A stretch of DNA of 64,000 nt, from contig NC_060115.1 in NCBI RefSeq assembly GCF_021155765.1, positions 13,682,493-13,746,492 of the forward strand, in the 5' to 3' direction. Of this stretch, positions 33,638 to 44,860 are shown in pieces. Source of the DNA: Diprion similis. Taxonomy: Eukaryota > Arthropoda > Insecta > Hymenoptera > Diprionidae. A program made the position numbers and the translations under genes. The notes beneath the pieces are model-generated. The model was not told the origin of the DNA, made no database searches, and was given only the letters and a program-made list of their open reading frames with translations. How positions within the stretch are numbered: position 1 is the stretch's first letter; every line of letters starts with the position of its first letter.

Positions 33638-33850
33638 TCGTAGTACCGCCTACTTCACACGCTAGTGTCACGAATATTCAGAGCTTAACAAAAAAGACCG
33701 CCCGGCCTCCGTGGCGCTGCGGTCGTTCCCTCTCCAAGTCATATTGTTCAAAGTAACCCCAGAAGGATTAAAATAATAAAACCAACACATTTCAATAAAT
33801 GAAGGGGAGGGAATAGTAACAATGGAACGAAAAACGTTCTAAGGGTGGGC

Positions 33851-33926
33851 TGTAATCATCTCAAACGAGACTCTACATATAATTACGATCGAACTTCACA
33901 ACAGGTAAGTTCGTTTGATCGTTAAA
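33851..33926 (-). repeat. 76-bp inverted repeat, right arm
   Basis: Reverse complement of 33562-33637, separated by 213 bp. Confidence 0.8.
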
Positions 33927-34126
33927 TTATATTACGAGTCTCGTTTTCGAGATTACATCGTAGATGTTCAGAAACAACTCATTTTATTATTTTCAAACAG
34001 CCTTAGGCAACACAAAATACAACCGTATCGAGACCAACGGTCTCTCGAGAAACAAGGAAATACGGTTTTTTCCGTTTTATACTAATAAAATTCAAACAGT
34101 ATTATCTTAACAAATATCGATTAGAT

Positions 34127-35038
34127 TTATGCGAACACGGTCGCTGCAAACTCTTTTCTGCCCGACTTAATCGGCCGATTATAATATTTTGCGAATACCT
34201 GTGAATCCTCAGACCAACCCGCGGTATTCCTTATCGCACTGATATCTAAACCCTTTGCTAAGGCCGCCGACGTAGACGCGTGCCTTGTACTGTATGCCGT
34301 AAACTCGGGACCTATGCCACTCTTCGCCAACACTGATCGGATCCATCGACTTATTGTTTGTGTACTTGCCGATCTAAAGGGCCTTCTTGATGTGATTAAC
34401 ACATTATTACAATCGCCTTTAAGCGGTTTCGTTATTTCCAAATACCTTTTCAACGTGCTCGCTATGCACAGCCTGGGCTGTTCACGAAAGTACGGCAGCA
34501 ACAAAAGCAGCTGAAAAGCCCCGGGGCGCGACGTTTTTACAATGTCCGAGATCTTTATCTCGAAGCCCTGTGCCGAATGGAAAATATTATCGAGTCTCAT
34601 AAGCGAGAAGGTCTGCATTCGATGAGCCGTACCCAAGGCTAACAGCGTAACTAATCTCTCCGACAACTGTTGAATGCTCAACGATTCTAGTGGGTATAAG
34701 TTCGCAATGAACGCAAGTACTATACCGACATCCCATGTTTCGTCGTATCGAGGTTTCATTGGTCTAAGCCGAAAAATACCCTTGAAAAATCTACTGATAA
34801 CCCGATCGTTAGTCACGTCGTTCGCTGATATTAATGAAATTGCTGATCGCGTCGAGTTTAATGTACCATAGGAGGCTCCTAGACTAAATCTTTTCTGTAA
34901 AAATTCGAGGACGCCGTTCGCGCTCGCTTCGTAAATGTCCGTTTCCGTCTCGTGACAGAAATTCACCCATAGTCTAATAGATCCCGCGTACTGCTTCCAC
35001 GTACTCTCGGCGAGTGAGGCCAACAACGTCTCGATCAC
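34127..35038 (-). CDS. Tyrosine recombinase of DIRS-like element C
   Basis: 303 codons, intact. It would integrate a circular DNA copy by site-specific recombination. An N-terminal SAM-like helical domain (STWKQYAGSIRLWVNFC) is followed by the catalytic domain. Visible residues: Arg in TAHRMQTF, the YSTRHASTSAA block carrying the second Arg, and AGWSEDSQVFAKYYNR with the C-terminal Tyr nucleophile. The block is normally H-S-T-R; here the His is Tyr (TAC), which may weaken catalysis. The start is a GTG-like position inside the end of the RT ORF, so the two frames overlap; an upstream start or re-initiation is possible. Confidence 0.8.
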   Translation of the reverse strand: MIETLLASLAESTWKQYAGSIRLWVNFCHETETDIYEASANGVLEFLQKRFSLGASYGTLNSTRSAISLISANDVTNDRVISRFFKGIFRLRPMKPRYDETWDVGIVLAFIANLYPLESLSIQQLSERLVTLLALGTAHRMQTFSLMRLDNIFHSAQGFEIKISDIVKTSRPGAFQLLLLLPYFREQPRLCIASTLKRYLEITKPLKGDCNNVLITSRRPFRSASTQTISRWIRSVLAKSGIGPEFTAYSTRHASTSAALAKGLDISAIRNTAGWSEDSQVFAKYYNRPIKSGRKEFAATVFA

Positions 35039-36880
35039 TGAGTCCGAGAATTTCTTGCGGCGGTAAGATTCGCGGACAACTTCCCGGCAATCAACACCAG
35101 TGACCTCTGTAATGGGTGTTGGAGAGACCTACAAGGAGACAATAAAAGCCATTTAGCGGGAGTAAAGATTATGGGTTCCCCCACTAGAAGATCCATAAAT
35201 AGAGGAAACCATGGTTGCGAGGGCCAATTTGGCACTATCGCAATACCACAGGCGCGATCTGCTATAACCTTTCGAAGAAACCTGAGCACTAATGCAAACG
35301 GTGGGATTGCAAAAAAAATAATCGGATTTCCAGTTTATCGTGAACGCGTCAATAGCTAGGGCATCAGGATCTCTGTGCCACGAACAGTAAGCTTGACATT
35401 TTGCGTTTATCCTGGATGCGGACAAATCCAAATTTGGTTCACCGAATTCGAATATTATTTTCTCGTATGCCCAACTCGACAGTTCCCATTCCGTATCTAT
35501 ATTTTTTATCCTCGACTCCCTATCCGCCTCAACGTTCTCTTTGGACGCTATATACGACGCGAAAATCCAAATCTTTCTACACTCGCACCACTGCCAAATC
35601 TCTTGGGCTATCCCGTGAAGCGCGGCATATTGAACACCTCCCATCCGATTAACATAGGCAATAGCTGTCGTGTTATCGATACGTAATAAAATTTCACAAT
35701 CATATAAATCGCTTGCAAAACATTTAAGCGCCATCAAGACAGCGATAAGTTCGAGCTGGTTAATGTGCAACTCCCTTTCCGTGTCGCTCCAAAAACCGTG
35801 TGTACCCTCGTTATCACAATACGCGCCCCAGCCCGTTTTGGACGCGTCCGAGTAAATCTCCTTAACAAACCGGAAACTTCTTATCGGCCCAAATGACGTT
35901 TTAATATTTCGTTTCCACCAATCAAATTCGATTTGCAAATATGCGGATAATTCAAGCCGTGCATCGTAATTCCCCCCGCTAATTAACAGGCCGAAAAACT
36001 TTTCTCGTTCAAACCTCTTGGTGTATAGCCAACCGTACTCAATTGCGCGACAACAGTCGACTAACTTCCCGATAAAATGAGCGAATTCTCGGATCGTACA
36101 AAACTTGCGATGACTAAAGTCGTCGATCAAATCTATCATTTTTCTTCTTTTTACTTCCGGTAACTCTAATCTCATTCTATGAGAGTTAATAACAAATCCC
36201 AGAAAAGTACAATTCTTCTTGGGGACCAAGCTACTTTTTTGATAATTTACTATAAACCCCAGAGCCTGAAGTTCTCTGAGAGTGCATTCTGCGTTTCTGC
36301 GACACGCGTTCGAGTCCGAACCGATGCAAAGGATGTCGTCTAAATAGACCGTCGAGATGAATCCCTTTCCTCTCAAATAATTTACTACCGGTTTCAGGAT
36401 TTTCGTAAAAATATACGGCGCCGTGCAGAGACCAAACGGGAGGCATACAAATTCGTAAATTATATCCCCGAAAACAAACCTTAAATATTTTCGGCTTTCC
36501 GCGTGCATCGATACCATAAAATACGCGTCTTGTAAGTCTATGTTACACATATAATCGCCCCGTGAGATTAGTTTTATCGCCGTTCTGATGTCCTCCAACT
36601 TAAAATGTTGCGTGACTATAAAACTATTCAGTTTTTTCAAGTTCAATACAAATCTCATTTTCCCGTTTGACTTTGGTACTAAAAAATACGACGAAATGAA
36701 TTGTCCCGGACATGGCAGACAGGGTCTGACTGCGCCCAGTTCCAGCAGCTTGGTGATCGCGAGTTCCATATCCTCGCGATCAAACGAAGAAATAAATCTT
36801 GGCTGAGGAGGAGGGATAGCCTGATATACCGACTGGTCAAATTCGATTCTATACAAATAAAAATACAACGAACGTTCAAA
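35035..36880 (-). pseudogene. RT/RNase H of DIRS-like element C (one frameshift)
   Basis: DIRS-type RT: FLVPKSNGKMRFVLNLKKLN, CNIDLQDAYFMV, LPFGLCTAPYIFTK, VYLDDILCIG. RNase H: EIYSDASKTGWGA, HINQLELIAVL, IDNTTAIAYVNRMGG and ENVEADRESR. Near 35306-35313 a run of eight T throws the frame. The expected C-terminus (ACGIAIVPNWPSQPWFPL...) continues in the next frame to 35035. A single homopolymer indel, either mutation or sequencing error, is enough to explain it. Confidence 0.8.
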
Positions 36881-38013
36881 AATTAATGATAATGAGAGCA
36901 AAGAATTTGGAAAGAGAATCTAAAAATAAGAACATGGTAACAGTAAAAACACAGGTCAAAAAAAAAAGAAATAAAAAAAAAAGAAGAGGAACCAAAATCC
37001 AGCCACGTCCACGTCGTTGGTTCTGGGTCATGCCGAGAGTGGGAACACGGAATAAAATGCGAAATTCTGAAAGTGCATAAACACCATTCTGGCTGTAAAC
37101 CGTTATATCCGCTGATAAGTTATCTAAAATTCGATCACAAATTATTTCTGGAAAATATGACGGTCGAATTAATTTTGGTAGGAGATTGAGTCTGAATATA
37201 ATCATTATAATTCATTTTTCACAATATGTATCGATCAAATACTACAACTCTCCTGGAATTTTCAGGCTCCTCCCGGGACTAGTAATCATTCATCCAAAAA
37301 AAGAAGTTGTCTGATGTACGAATGTAAGGGTCCTGATGAAAAGCTTTTCAGAATACCGTATAAACTACCAATTTTGAGCATGTTCATTATTATAAACAAG
37401 ATGCAGGACACATAGCAGTACATTATATTGCTGTGAAAAACGTTTTTATAACCGTAATCAGGGTGAGCACCCTCTGAAATAAAGAAATGAGAATTGGAAT
37501 GAGTTTATAGAGTTTCGGTGCGAGGCCGATTTTGCAAATTTTTTTCTCAAATGCACCAGTTGATATTTTCGCTGGTCAAGGCTGTCAGTAATCAAGTTTC
37601 CAAGATCTACTGGCTGTCAACATTTGTGTTTATCTCTCACGAAGTTTTTGTTTTTCCTGAACAATTTAAAATCTAGCACTTTGATTGTTTCGGCAAACTG
37701 CCCTTTGAATAACATACACGTTTGATATTTTCACTTTTCAGAAAAAACATTATAGAAGTCATTCCGGAAATGAATAAAATTTATCAGAAAACGAATGTAA
37801 AGTGTTTATTTAGAGTTTATAGTAGAATTGAACATCAGAATTCGTTTTTCTCGTCTATTTCGAACAAAGTTTCGGAGTTATTCGAGCCTTGTTCGAGTTT
37901 TCAGAAGAACGGGCTATGGCACAAGTTGGCACAAGCTCGGAACAACTTGGAGAAAACGATTAATTTTGAAAATTTCGAAAACTCGATTGTCACCTTGGAG
38001 AAAAACTCATTTT
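36881..38013. other. Unassigned sequence, no gene recognised
   Basis: Contains a Lys/Arg-rich plus-strand ORF (36886-37080) and a short open stretch around 37090-37200, neither of which I recognise. The last 100 bp grade into the 145-bp repeat family. Confidence 0.45.
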
Positions 38014-38822
38014 TACGAGTGCAAGGGTAGGTCGGAGAGATTTTTGTGAAAGGGAAAAGTTCACGTACTCGCCTAGCAGAACTTAGCACAATTCGTGGAT
38101 TTTCGAAATTTTGAAAATTTCGGAAATTTGAAAGTCAGCCGGGATAAAAATTCATCTTTACGAGTGCAAGTGTAGGTCGGAGTCATTTTTGTGAGAGGGA
38201 AAAGTTCACGTACTCACTTAGCACAACTCAGCACAATTCGCGGATTTTTGAAATTTTGAAAATTTCGGAAATTTGAAAGTCAGCCGGAATAAAAATTCAT
38301 CTTTACGAGTGCAAGTGTAGGTCGAAGATATTTTTGTGAGAGGGAAAAGTTCACGTACTCGCTTAGCACAACTCAGCACAATTCGCGGATTTTCGAAATT
38401 TTGAAAATTTCGGAAATTTGAAAGGTAGACGGAATAAAAATTCATTCTTAAGAGTGCAAGGGTAGGTCGGAGGGGTTTTTGTAAGAGGGAAAAGTTTAGG
38501 TACTCCCCTAGCACAACTCATCCCAATTCGTTAATTTTATTTAAATTTTTTTTTTTTTTTTTCTCTACCCCCAAGTACAGATTTTTGAAAAAACTGAATA
38601 CGGCACAAGGTAGCACAAATCAAGCACAATCTAGCACAATTTTTATTTTGCCGATTTTCCAAAAGTGCTGGGCTTATCACATTTTCGATTTTTAAGATTT
38701 TTTCGAAAACCGTTGAAGTTAAGAAAGGCGCGTAAACGGCACAAGTTAGCACACGTTTAGCACAACTTGGCACAATATTTATTATCACAATTTTCAAAAA
38801 GTGCTGGGCCAACTTCACACAC
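38014..38822 (+). repeat. 145-bp tandem repeat family, copy 1, with unique tail
   Basis: Units begin TACGAGTGCAAG at 38014, 38159 and 38304, and with a variant at 38449: exactly 145 bp apart. After a T-rich stretch comes a 250-bp tail with many (T)AGCACAA/GGCACAA heptamers, ending GTGCTGGGCCAACTTCACAC. The tail is nearly identical to 60150-60404. Confidence 0.85.
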
Positions 38823-40742
38823 ATTCAACTTGATCTCCGCAGTCACGGTTCATTCGAACCAATCGAATATGTGGTATCTACAAACGTGTCCGTTCGTTAT
38901 TCTGAATTCACCGGCAGTTCGGTCAAACAGTTCAATTTGGTCTTCGCAATCGTCAAATATTTGCAATTAAACGAATCTTTAGTCCATACAACTGTGTATA
39001 TTCAACACAATTTAAGTTTGAAATTGATTCAATAAAGTAATTCAATTCAATTTAACTATTTGTTTCACTGAACGATATATGTCAATCGTTTCAACCAGAT
39101 GATTGATTTTGATTTGATTGATATGATCACTATATTTATTTCAATGAACAATGTATTCACTCCATTCAAATATACGCATTCAAATGTACCAACAACCTAC
39201 TTTAATCAAACGTATTCAGTCAATCCTACTAAGTAAAAGTTGTAACAATTAAAAATTTAGTCAGTTGAACCAAATATTTGAAATAACTCATTTGATTGAT
39301 TCAAAGTGCTTAGATTTGTTATGGTGATTACGGTTTATTTATTCGAACAAAATGATGATTGAGGCAACTATTTTTTAACCGACAAAATCAAAGTGTTTGA
39401 TTCAACGATTTTTTTCTCTCAGTGTACTGATAACACCTAACCAATTAATAATAATATACCCATTCACGATTACAAATGTATTATAATAAGCATACGTAGT
39501 TATCAACAAAAAAATGATCAAATCTAGACATATATGTGTGAAATCGCTGTCAGCTATACATCAAGGCATCAACAGAAAAAACCGCAACTACCTAAGGCGA
39601 AAGACAAAAATTGTAAAATACGCTGCACCAATGATTCCATCTGATGATCATTAATTTCTGATAGTCCTGTGATAGATTAATAATCACATAAAACCAAAGC
39701 TAAAATACTTACATTTTCAATTATCACGATGCATATATATAGGCAAACTGATTCGTGAAAGTCCCGCAACGATCTCAAATAGCACAGGTATGCAAATTTT
39801 TTATTTCTTAGAGTTATTGTACTGGAATGTCAATATTCGCGATAGTAGTCCTGAATGTAATCCAAGTCGGAATTCGTAAGATATACACTACTCCGCATAA
39901 AATATATCCACACGCAGAGAAAGGATTTCTTGTACTGACCAAACATATTTAGTCGGGTAAAATTTTTTTGTGTCAAATACTCCTAATTCAATTCAAATAT
40001 CACGCGCTCAATTGAACGATTGTAGTATGGTTATTACGATAAAATAATCTAGTCAGGGAAATTTGTCAACCGAAGTAAAGAGCTGTTTGATTCAATAAAA
40101 ATATTTCATTTGTCCAACAAAACCGTGTATTGGTTGTGAAGTGTCGAGTCAACTACCTGCGTTTCGACCTAAAACGCATGTATAGTTCACGCAACTTCCA
40201 AATTTGTCAATCCAAACTTTTTGGTGGTTCGAATGACACAAGCCACTTTTGCAACATGAGTAAAATATTTTTTTCATCGAAAAGAGATAGATTTGGTACG
40301 CCTAAATAGTTTATTCAATCGAATTTATCGGGGAAGTCATATAAACGTCGAGCCTGATGTTGTTTAAAATATTATGGCCAGTTGTCCTAAAAAATTTTAT
40401 AGTAAATTTCAATATCTCATTTGGTTTTTATGGTTGATCGCGGATTAATCCATTTAACAAACTATATCATTCAATCAAGTATCGGTTTCAATACATCAGC
40501 GGTAAAATAATTTATCGGAACTGAAATTGCAGAGCACATTTTTATGAGATTATATTCCACGCTATCTCGACAGATGATCATCACAGAATTTTCTCCCCAA
40601 CAGTTATTTTTTAATATTCCCTCTCAGTCAAAACACAACATCATTCTGAAATTTAAAAAAAAAAATCACCAAAATTCTTTGATTATCTAATTGATATGAT
40701 GTAAACTTCATAGATTTCTATTTGAAGCCCATAGCGTGTGTA
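38823..40742. other. AT-rich stretch, no gene recognised
   Basis: 1.9 kb rich in TTCAAT/ATTGAA words; no ORF above about 60 codons and no repeat structure that I can define. Confidence 0.5.
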
Positions 40743-41775
40743 TATGGGGCATTCTATGCGATTTCGAACGGTCAAAAAAATGTTCACTCTGAAAAAAATT
40801 TAAATTATGTCAAATTTCTTGAATATATGAAAAAAACCAGTGTGAATTTTTTCAACATTTTTGAATCACATTTTTTCGAGTTTTCCAAAATTTTCTAATT
40901 TCTGTTATATCTTGAAAACGTGGGATCAGACAGAAAAATGTTTCAGACGAAAAAGTTGCAATTTTAGATAAGCTCTGTGAAAACATTTTTCTTTCAATTT
41001 TTTGAGTTTCAAAAATGACCATTTTGATCAAAAATATACTAAAATAATTTTTTTTGGTCGGTATAACACTCTCGATTTTTCTCAAAAAATTCACGAAAAT
41101 ACTCTGAAGTGTGTACAATTGACACATATTTTTTTTTTGAGATGGCTTGATTAGTTGTTTCAAAGCTATGCTTCGTTTTGTTGATAATATTTTTGGGTTT
41201 ATTTTTTTTAGGAAAATTTATTATTATGGAAAATGATACTCTCCTAAATTGTTTTTTTTCCTGAAAAATGTCGAAGGATAAAATTTTCCATAATAATTGA
41301 CTTTTCTGAAAAGAACCACAAAATATTATCAATAGAACGGAGCATAGCTTTGAAACAACTGATCGAGCCATCTCAAAAAACTATGTGTTAATTGTTCACA
41401 CTTCAGAGTACTTTCGTGAATTTTTCGAGGAAAATCGAGAGTGTCATACCGACCGAAAAAAATTATTTCCGTGTATTTTTGATGAAAAATGGTCATTTTT
41501 TAGAACTGGAAAAATTCCATAAAAAATGTTGTCACAAAGTTCCTGTGAAACTGGAACTTTTTTGTCTGAAACATTTTACTGTGTGATCGCAAGTTTTCAA
41601 GATATAACGGGAATTAGAAAACTTTCAAATTTTGGAAAACTCGAAAAAATGGGATCCAAAAATTTTGAAAAAATTCACACTGTTTTTTTATATAGTTGAG
41701 AAATTCGACAAAATTTCAATTTTTTTGAGATTGAACATTTTTTTGACCGTTCGAAATCGCACGGAATGCTCCATA
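40743..41775. mobile_element. Foldback MITE, 1033-bp near-palindrome
   Basis: The halves mirror each other around about 41259. Ends are TATGGGGCATTC and GAATGCTCCATA, with the shared inner block GCGATTTCGAACGGTC. TA flanks both sides (40741-40742, 41776-41777), which suits a Tc1/mariner-type 2-bp duplication. No coding capacity; long minus-strand ORFs are by-products of the palindrome. Confidence 0.8.
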
Positions 41776-41777
41776 TA

Positions 41778-42456
41778 GATTCTAACCTGAATACTGATCA
41801 CATTATAGATCACCTCATACATTATGAAATCAATTATGTGTTCATAGACACTATAAAAAATATATATATAACATAATATTCGTATAAAAAATCACATACT
41901 AAAGTACCCAATAAATCATAGATAATGAACTAGCAATGTACATGCCGGTATTATTGGTCGTGAAATCATGTATAATTCAACTTGGGATGTAACAAATCAT
42001 TTTTCACTCGATTTATCATATGTGTATAATAATCATTTTTAGTAGGATAATCGGATTGATTCGTGCAAAAACTATATATATTTTTCCATAAATGCAAGCG
42101 AATAATCAGTTTACCCGGCATGTGATATGAGGCCCAAGTACTGATTATTTCACGTTGAAAGTTGTAAGCAGCAGTTTCCCCGCGAAATTTCAAACGAGAT
42201 TCCGGAACGCAACGTGAAATGTATGAATAAGTATTTTTCGCGCAGTCAATCACGTGCGACCGAAGCATAGCCTGCCGCCGAATTACACAGCTCCCGCAGC
42301 ACGCGGCAGCGTGGCGATAAAGTCGTTACAGGAACGTGCAATTATACGCAGGGTGCTCATGGCAAAGCTTGCAGGAGCCAGCAGCGAATCCGTTTTAATC
42401 GTCGACCGTCTAACCTAGTGGACTGAAAATTTCGTGCGTAATAAATTTGTGACGCC
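41778..42456. other. Upstream region of the SAM gene
   Basis: AT-rich until about 42240, then more GC-rich up to the ATG at 42457, as expected of a promoter or 5' UTR. No TATA box could be assigned with confidence. Confidence 0.4.
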
Positions 42457-43433
42457 ATGGCTGACGAAAACTGTGGAAAAATTTTGATGCCACGGGATCT
42501 GGAACCTCTAATCAAGGATTTCAAAGGTAGGTCCGTTCTGAACATTATGCATGCGGACATTTTGATCGTTTCGTCATCTGTCGCAAGTCAATTTACTAAT
42601 AATTGATTGTTGTTTTCCCATATTAACTCAACCGTTATTGCATTTATATTTTTTCGTACAGCAGTTTAGCAAGTAAATTATTTTCAGTATTAACCTTTCG
42701 AGCGCACATGGGGACATGCTAATCAAAAACTTTTAATGAGAAATAGTGTACAGCTTAGATTTGAAGCACGTTTTTAAGACATCATTTTTGCCCCTAAAAT
42801 GAAAGTTGAACAACCTTGCTGACGAATTGTAAACGTGTAGGATGAGAGACATAAAATATCGGTTCTAGATATTCAATTTTGATTTTCACACGTAGTCGTA
42901 AGTAATAGAAAAAGAAATAGTTTGATTAGATAAAGTTAATTTTTTATCTGAACGTGCTGCTACCTGTTGCTTATATCATTCACCGAGACATCGAGAATTA
43001 TTTATCAACATGAAAAACACCGAAATAAACTTAATTTGATGCATAGAATCAAAACTAGTGATTTAAATATAAGTCCAACAAAAATGTTTGTTGGGCTCTG
43101 TTATTGGTGTATAGTAGGGTGAACCAAAAAAAATCTGTAAATGTTTCAGCTCTCAATATTGATATTAAGTGGTATCTGTTTGCGATTTTCTCTTTCCCAT
43201 TAAAATAACACGGATAACTTTTTTTTTTTTTGAACTTTATTATTCAACAATGGATCGGAGTATTGTAAAGATCAATACATATTTTCACAGGGAATTGAAC
43301 AATCTACAATAAAGGTCTATTATCATTTCACGATAAATGCACTCTTTCAATTGTTATTTAGGGTCAAAAATCAACAAAGGACCACAAATAACTTTTGAAA
43401 AAGTAGATTTAGCGTAAAATGACAAGAGACCTT

Positions 43434-44034
43434 GTAACGCCCAAAAGACGTTATGTATTATAATCCACGGAAGCAACCCACTTCCTTCGAGTCAACCACT
43501 CCGCGAATTAACTTTAGCCGCCACAAAGCACGAATATAACATATAAAAGACTGAAACTAGTCCTATAATATTCAAAAACGAGCAAAGCCAAAGAGAATAG
43601 AATAATATGTATATACTAAGAAATATACCTATAGGAGACACGCTAATCCGGCACAGCAAGCAAAAACCCATATCTATATAACGCACGGCGTCCGAGCCTC
43701 GCGCGCCGACAAAGAGGGGGAAGGAACCAAAATAGTATATAAGCCGGCACCTCGGACACAGGAGGATACTCTCTTCTTCAAGCTCTCCTTTGGAGAAGCT
43801 AATTCGCAAACAAAGGATCAACTAAGACCGCTCAGTTGATCCAATTATATACATTGTGTTCTAACCGTATAACGGCTATTTAAAGTATTATATTCTTCTA
43901 TTTCGAAATCTCAGACCATTCTAAACAGCAAACCTACATAAATTTATATTATCTTTATTTACTGCTCTGCAGCACGTCAACGACTCGTAACGACTGTCAT
44001 TAATTACAACACACGCATTTAATCAATTTGTTCG
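43434..44034 (+). repeat. Possible LTR fragment with TATA box in SAM-gene intron 1
   Basis: Starts TGTAACGCCC. It has TATATAAGCC near 43737, a 9-bp stem GGATCAACT/AGTTGATCC about 80 bp later (TAR-like position), and TGGCGCCG near 44040 that could be a primer site. No second copy or ORF is present, so this is weak. Confidence 0.3.
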
Positions 44035-44249
44035 GTAGCTGGCGCCGATATTAGGCCACACAACTTTCTGTATTATTTCACTATTAATATTTATCATTAT
44101 TATTAGTTTATCACCCAACATTGGTTGATTCTTTATTTTTCTATTTTTTTTTGTATAATGTTAAACGCCGCAGGCGAAATAGATTAAAATTCTTATTTTA
44201 TCCAGCACGCGCAAAGAGAGATTCTGTCAATCACCCACCCCTTCATCCC

Positions 44250-44860
44250 ACCGGCTGCATCTTATCACTATTGCAGTGAAGGATTCATTGCTGACACCCA
44301 TACGCGGCTGCGGTCGTGCGCTATTGCAGCGCACTCTGCATTGCTAAATCATACATCCATCCACAACACCGGCTGCGTCTTCTCACTATTGCAGTGAAAG
44401 ATTCATTGCTGACGCACACACACACACGGCTGTGGTCGTGCGCTATTGCGGCGCACTCTGCATTGCTAAATCATACATCCATCCACAACACCGGCTGCGT
44501 CTTCTCACTATTGCAGTGAAAGATTCATTGCTGACACACGCACCCACACCTCCGGCTGCATCTTCTCGCTATTGCAGTGAAAGATTCATTGCTGCGACAC
44601 ACACACACGGCTGCGGTCGTGCGCTATTGCAGCGCACCCTGCATTGCTAAAGTACACATTCACTCACCCCCTCGGCTGCATCTTCTCACTATTGCAGTGA
44701 AGGATTCATTGCCACTACACACGCACACACGGCTGCGGTCGTGCGCTAATGCAGCGCACCCTGCATTGCTAAATCACACACCCATCCACCTCGCCGGCTA
44801 CGTCTACGCACTATTGCAGTGGTGGATTCTTCGCCGCTTCACCCATGTAAATCCTCATAC
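44250..44860 (+). repeat. Dimeric 2 x 60-bp minisatellite
   Basis: Higher-order unit about 120 bp. Half 1 is CGGCTGCRTCTTCTCACTAT then TGCAGTGAAGGATTCATTGC. Half 2 is CGGCTGCGGTCGTGCGCTAT then TGCAGCGCACTCTGCATTGC. TTGCAGTGA recurs at 44271, 44389, 44511, 44572, 44692 and (as TTGCAGTGG) 44813; the 61-bp step marks a lost half unit. Confidence 0.85.

Larger units (their letters stand above)
33562..36880 (-). mobile_element. DIRS-like tyrosine-recombinase retrotransposon C
   Basis: Minus-strand RT/RNase H ORF overlapping a tyrosine recombinase ORF, followed by inverted and split repeats. There is no DDE integrase or protease. The left terminal repeat and gag are not found beyond about 36880, so the copy appears 5'-truncated. 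The right-hand boundary is approximate. Confidence 0.75.

Noticed and set aside
36876..37205. Basic plus-strand ORF (Lys/Arg-rich, RRWFWV) and its 109-codon antisense ORF, considered as a Harbinger nuclease start or a DIRS gag
   Set aside because: Only a few residues fit either idea and no further motif follows in any frame.
38014..38520. Regular 145-bp spacing considered as a CRISPR-like array
   Set aside because: Units are similar over their full length, with no short repeat/variable spacer structure; the host context is eukaryotic.
40852..41586. 103-, 110- and 64-codon ORFs with similar peptides on opposite strands
   Set aside because: They mirror each other because of the 1-kb palindrome; no independent coding signal.
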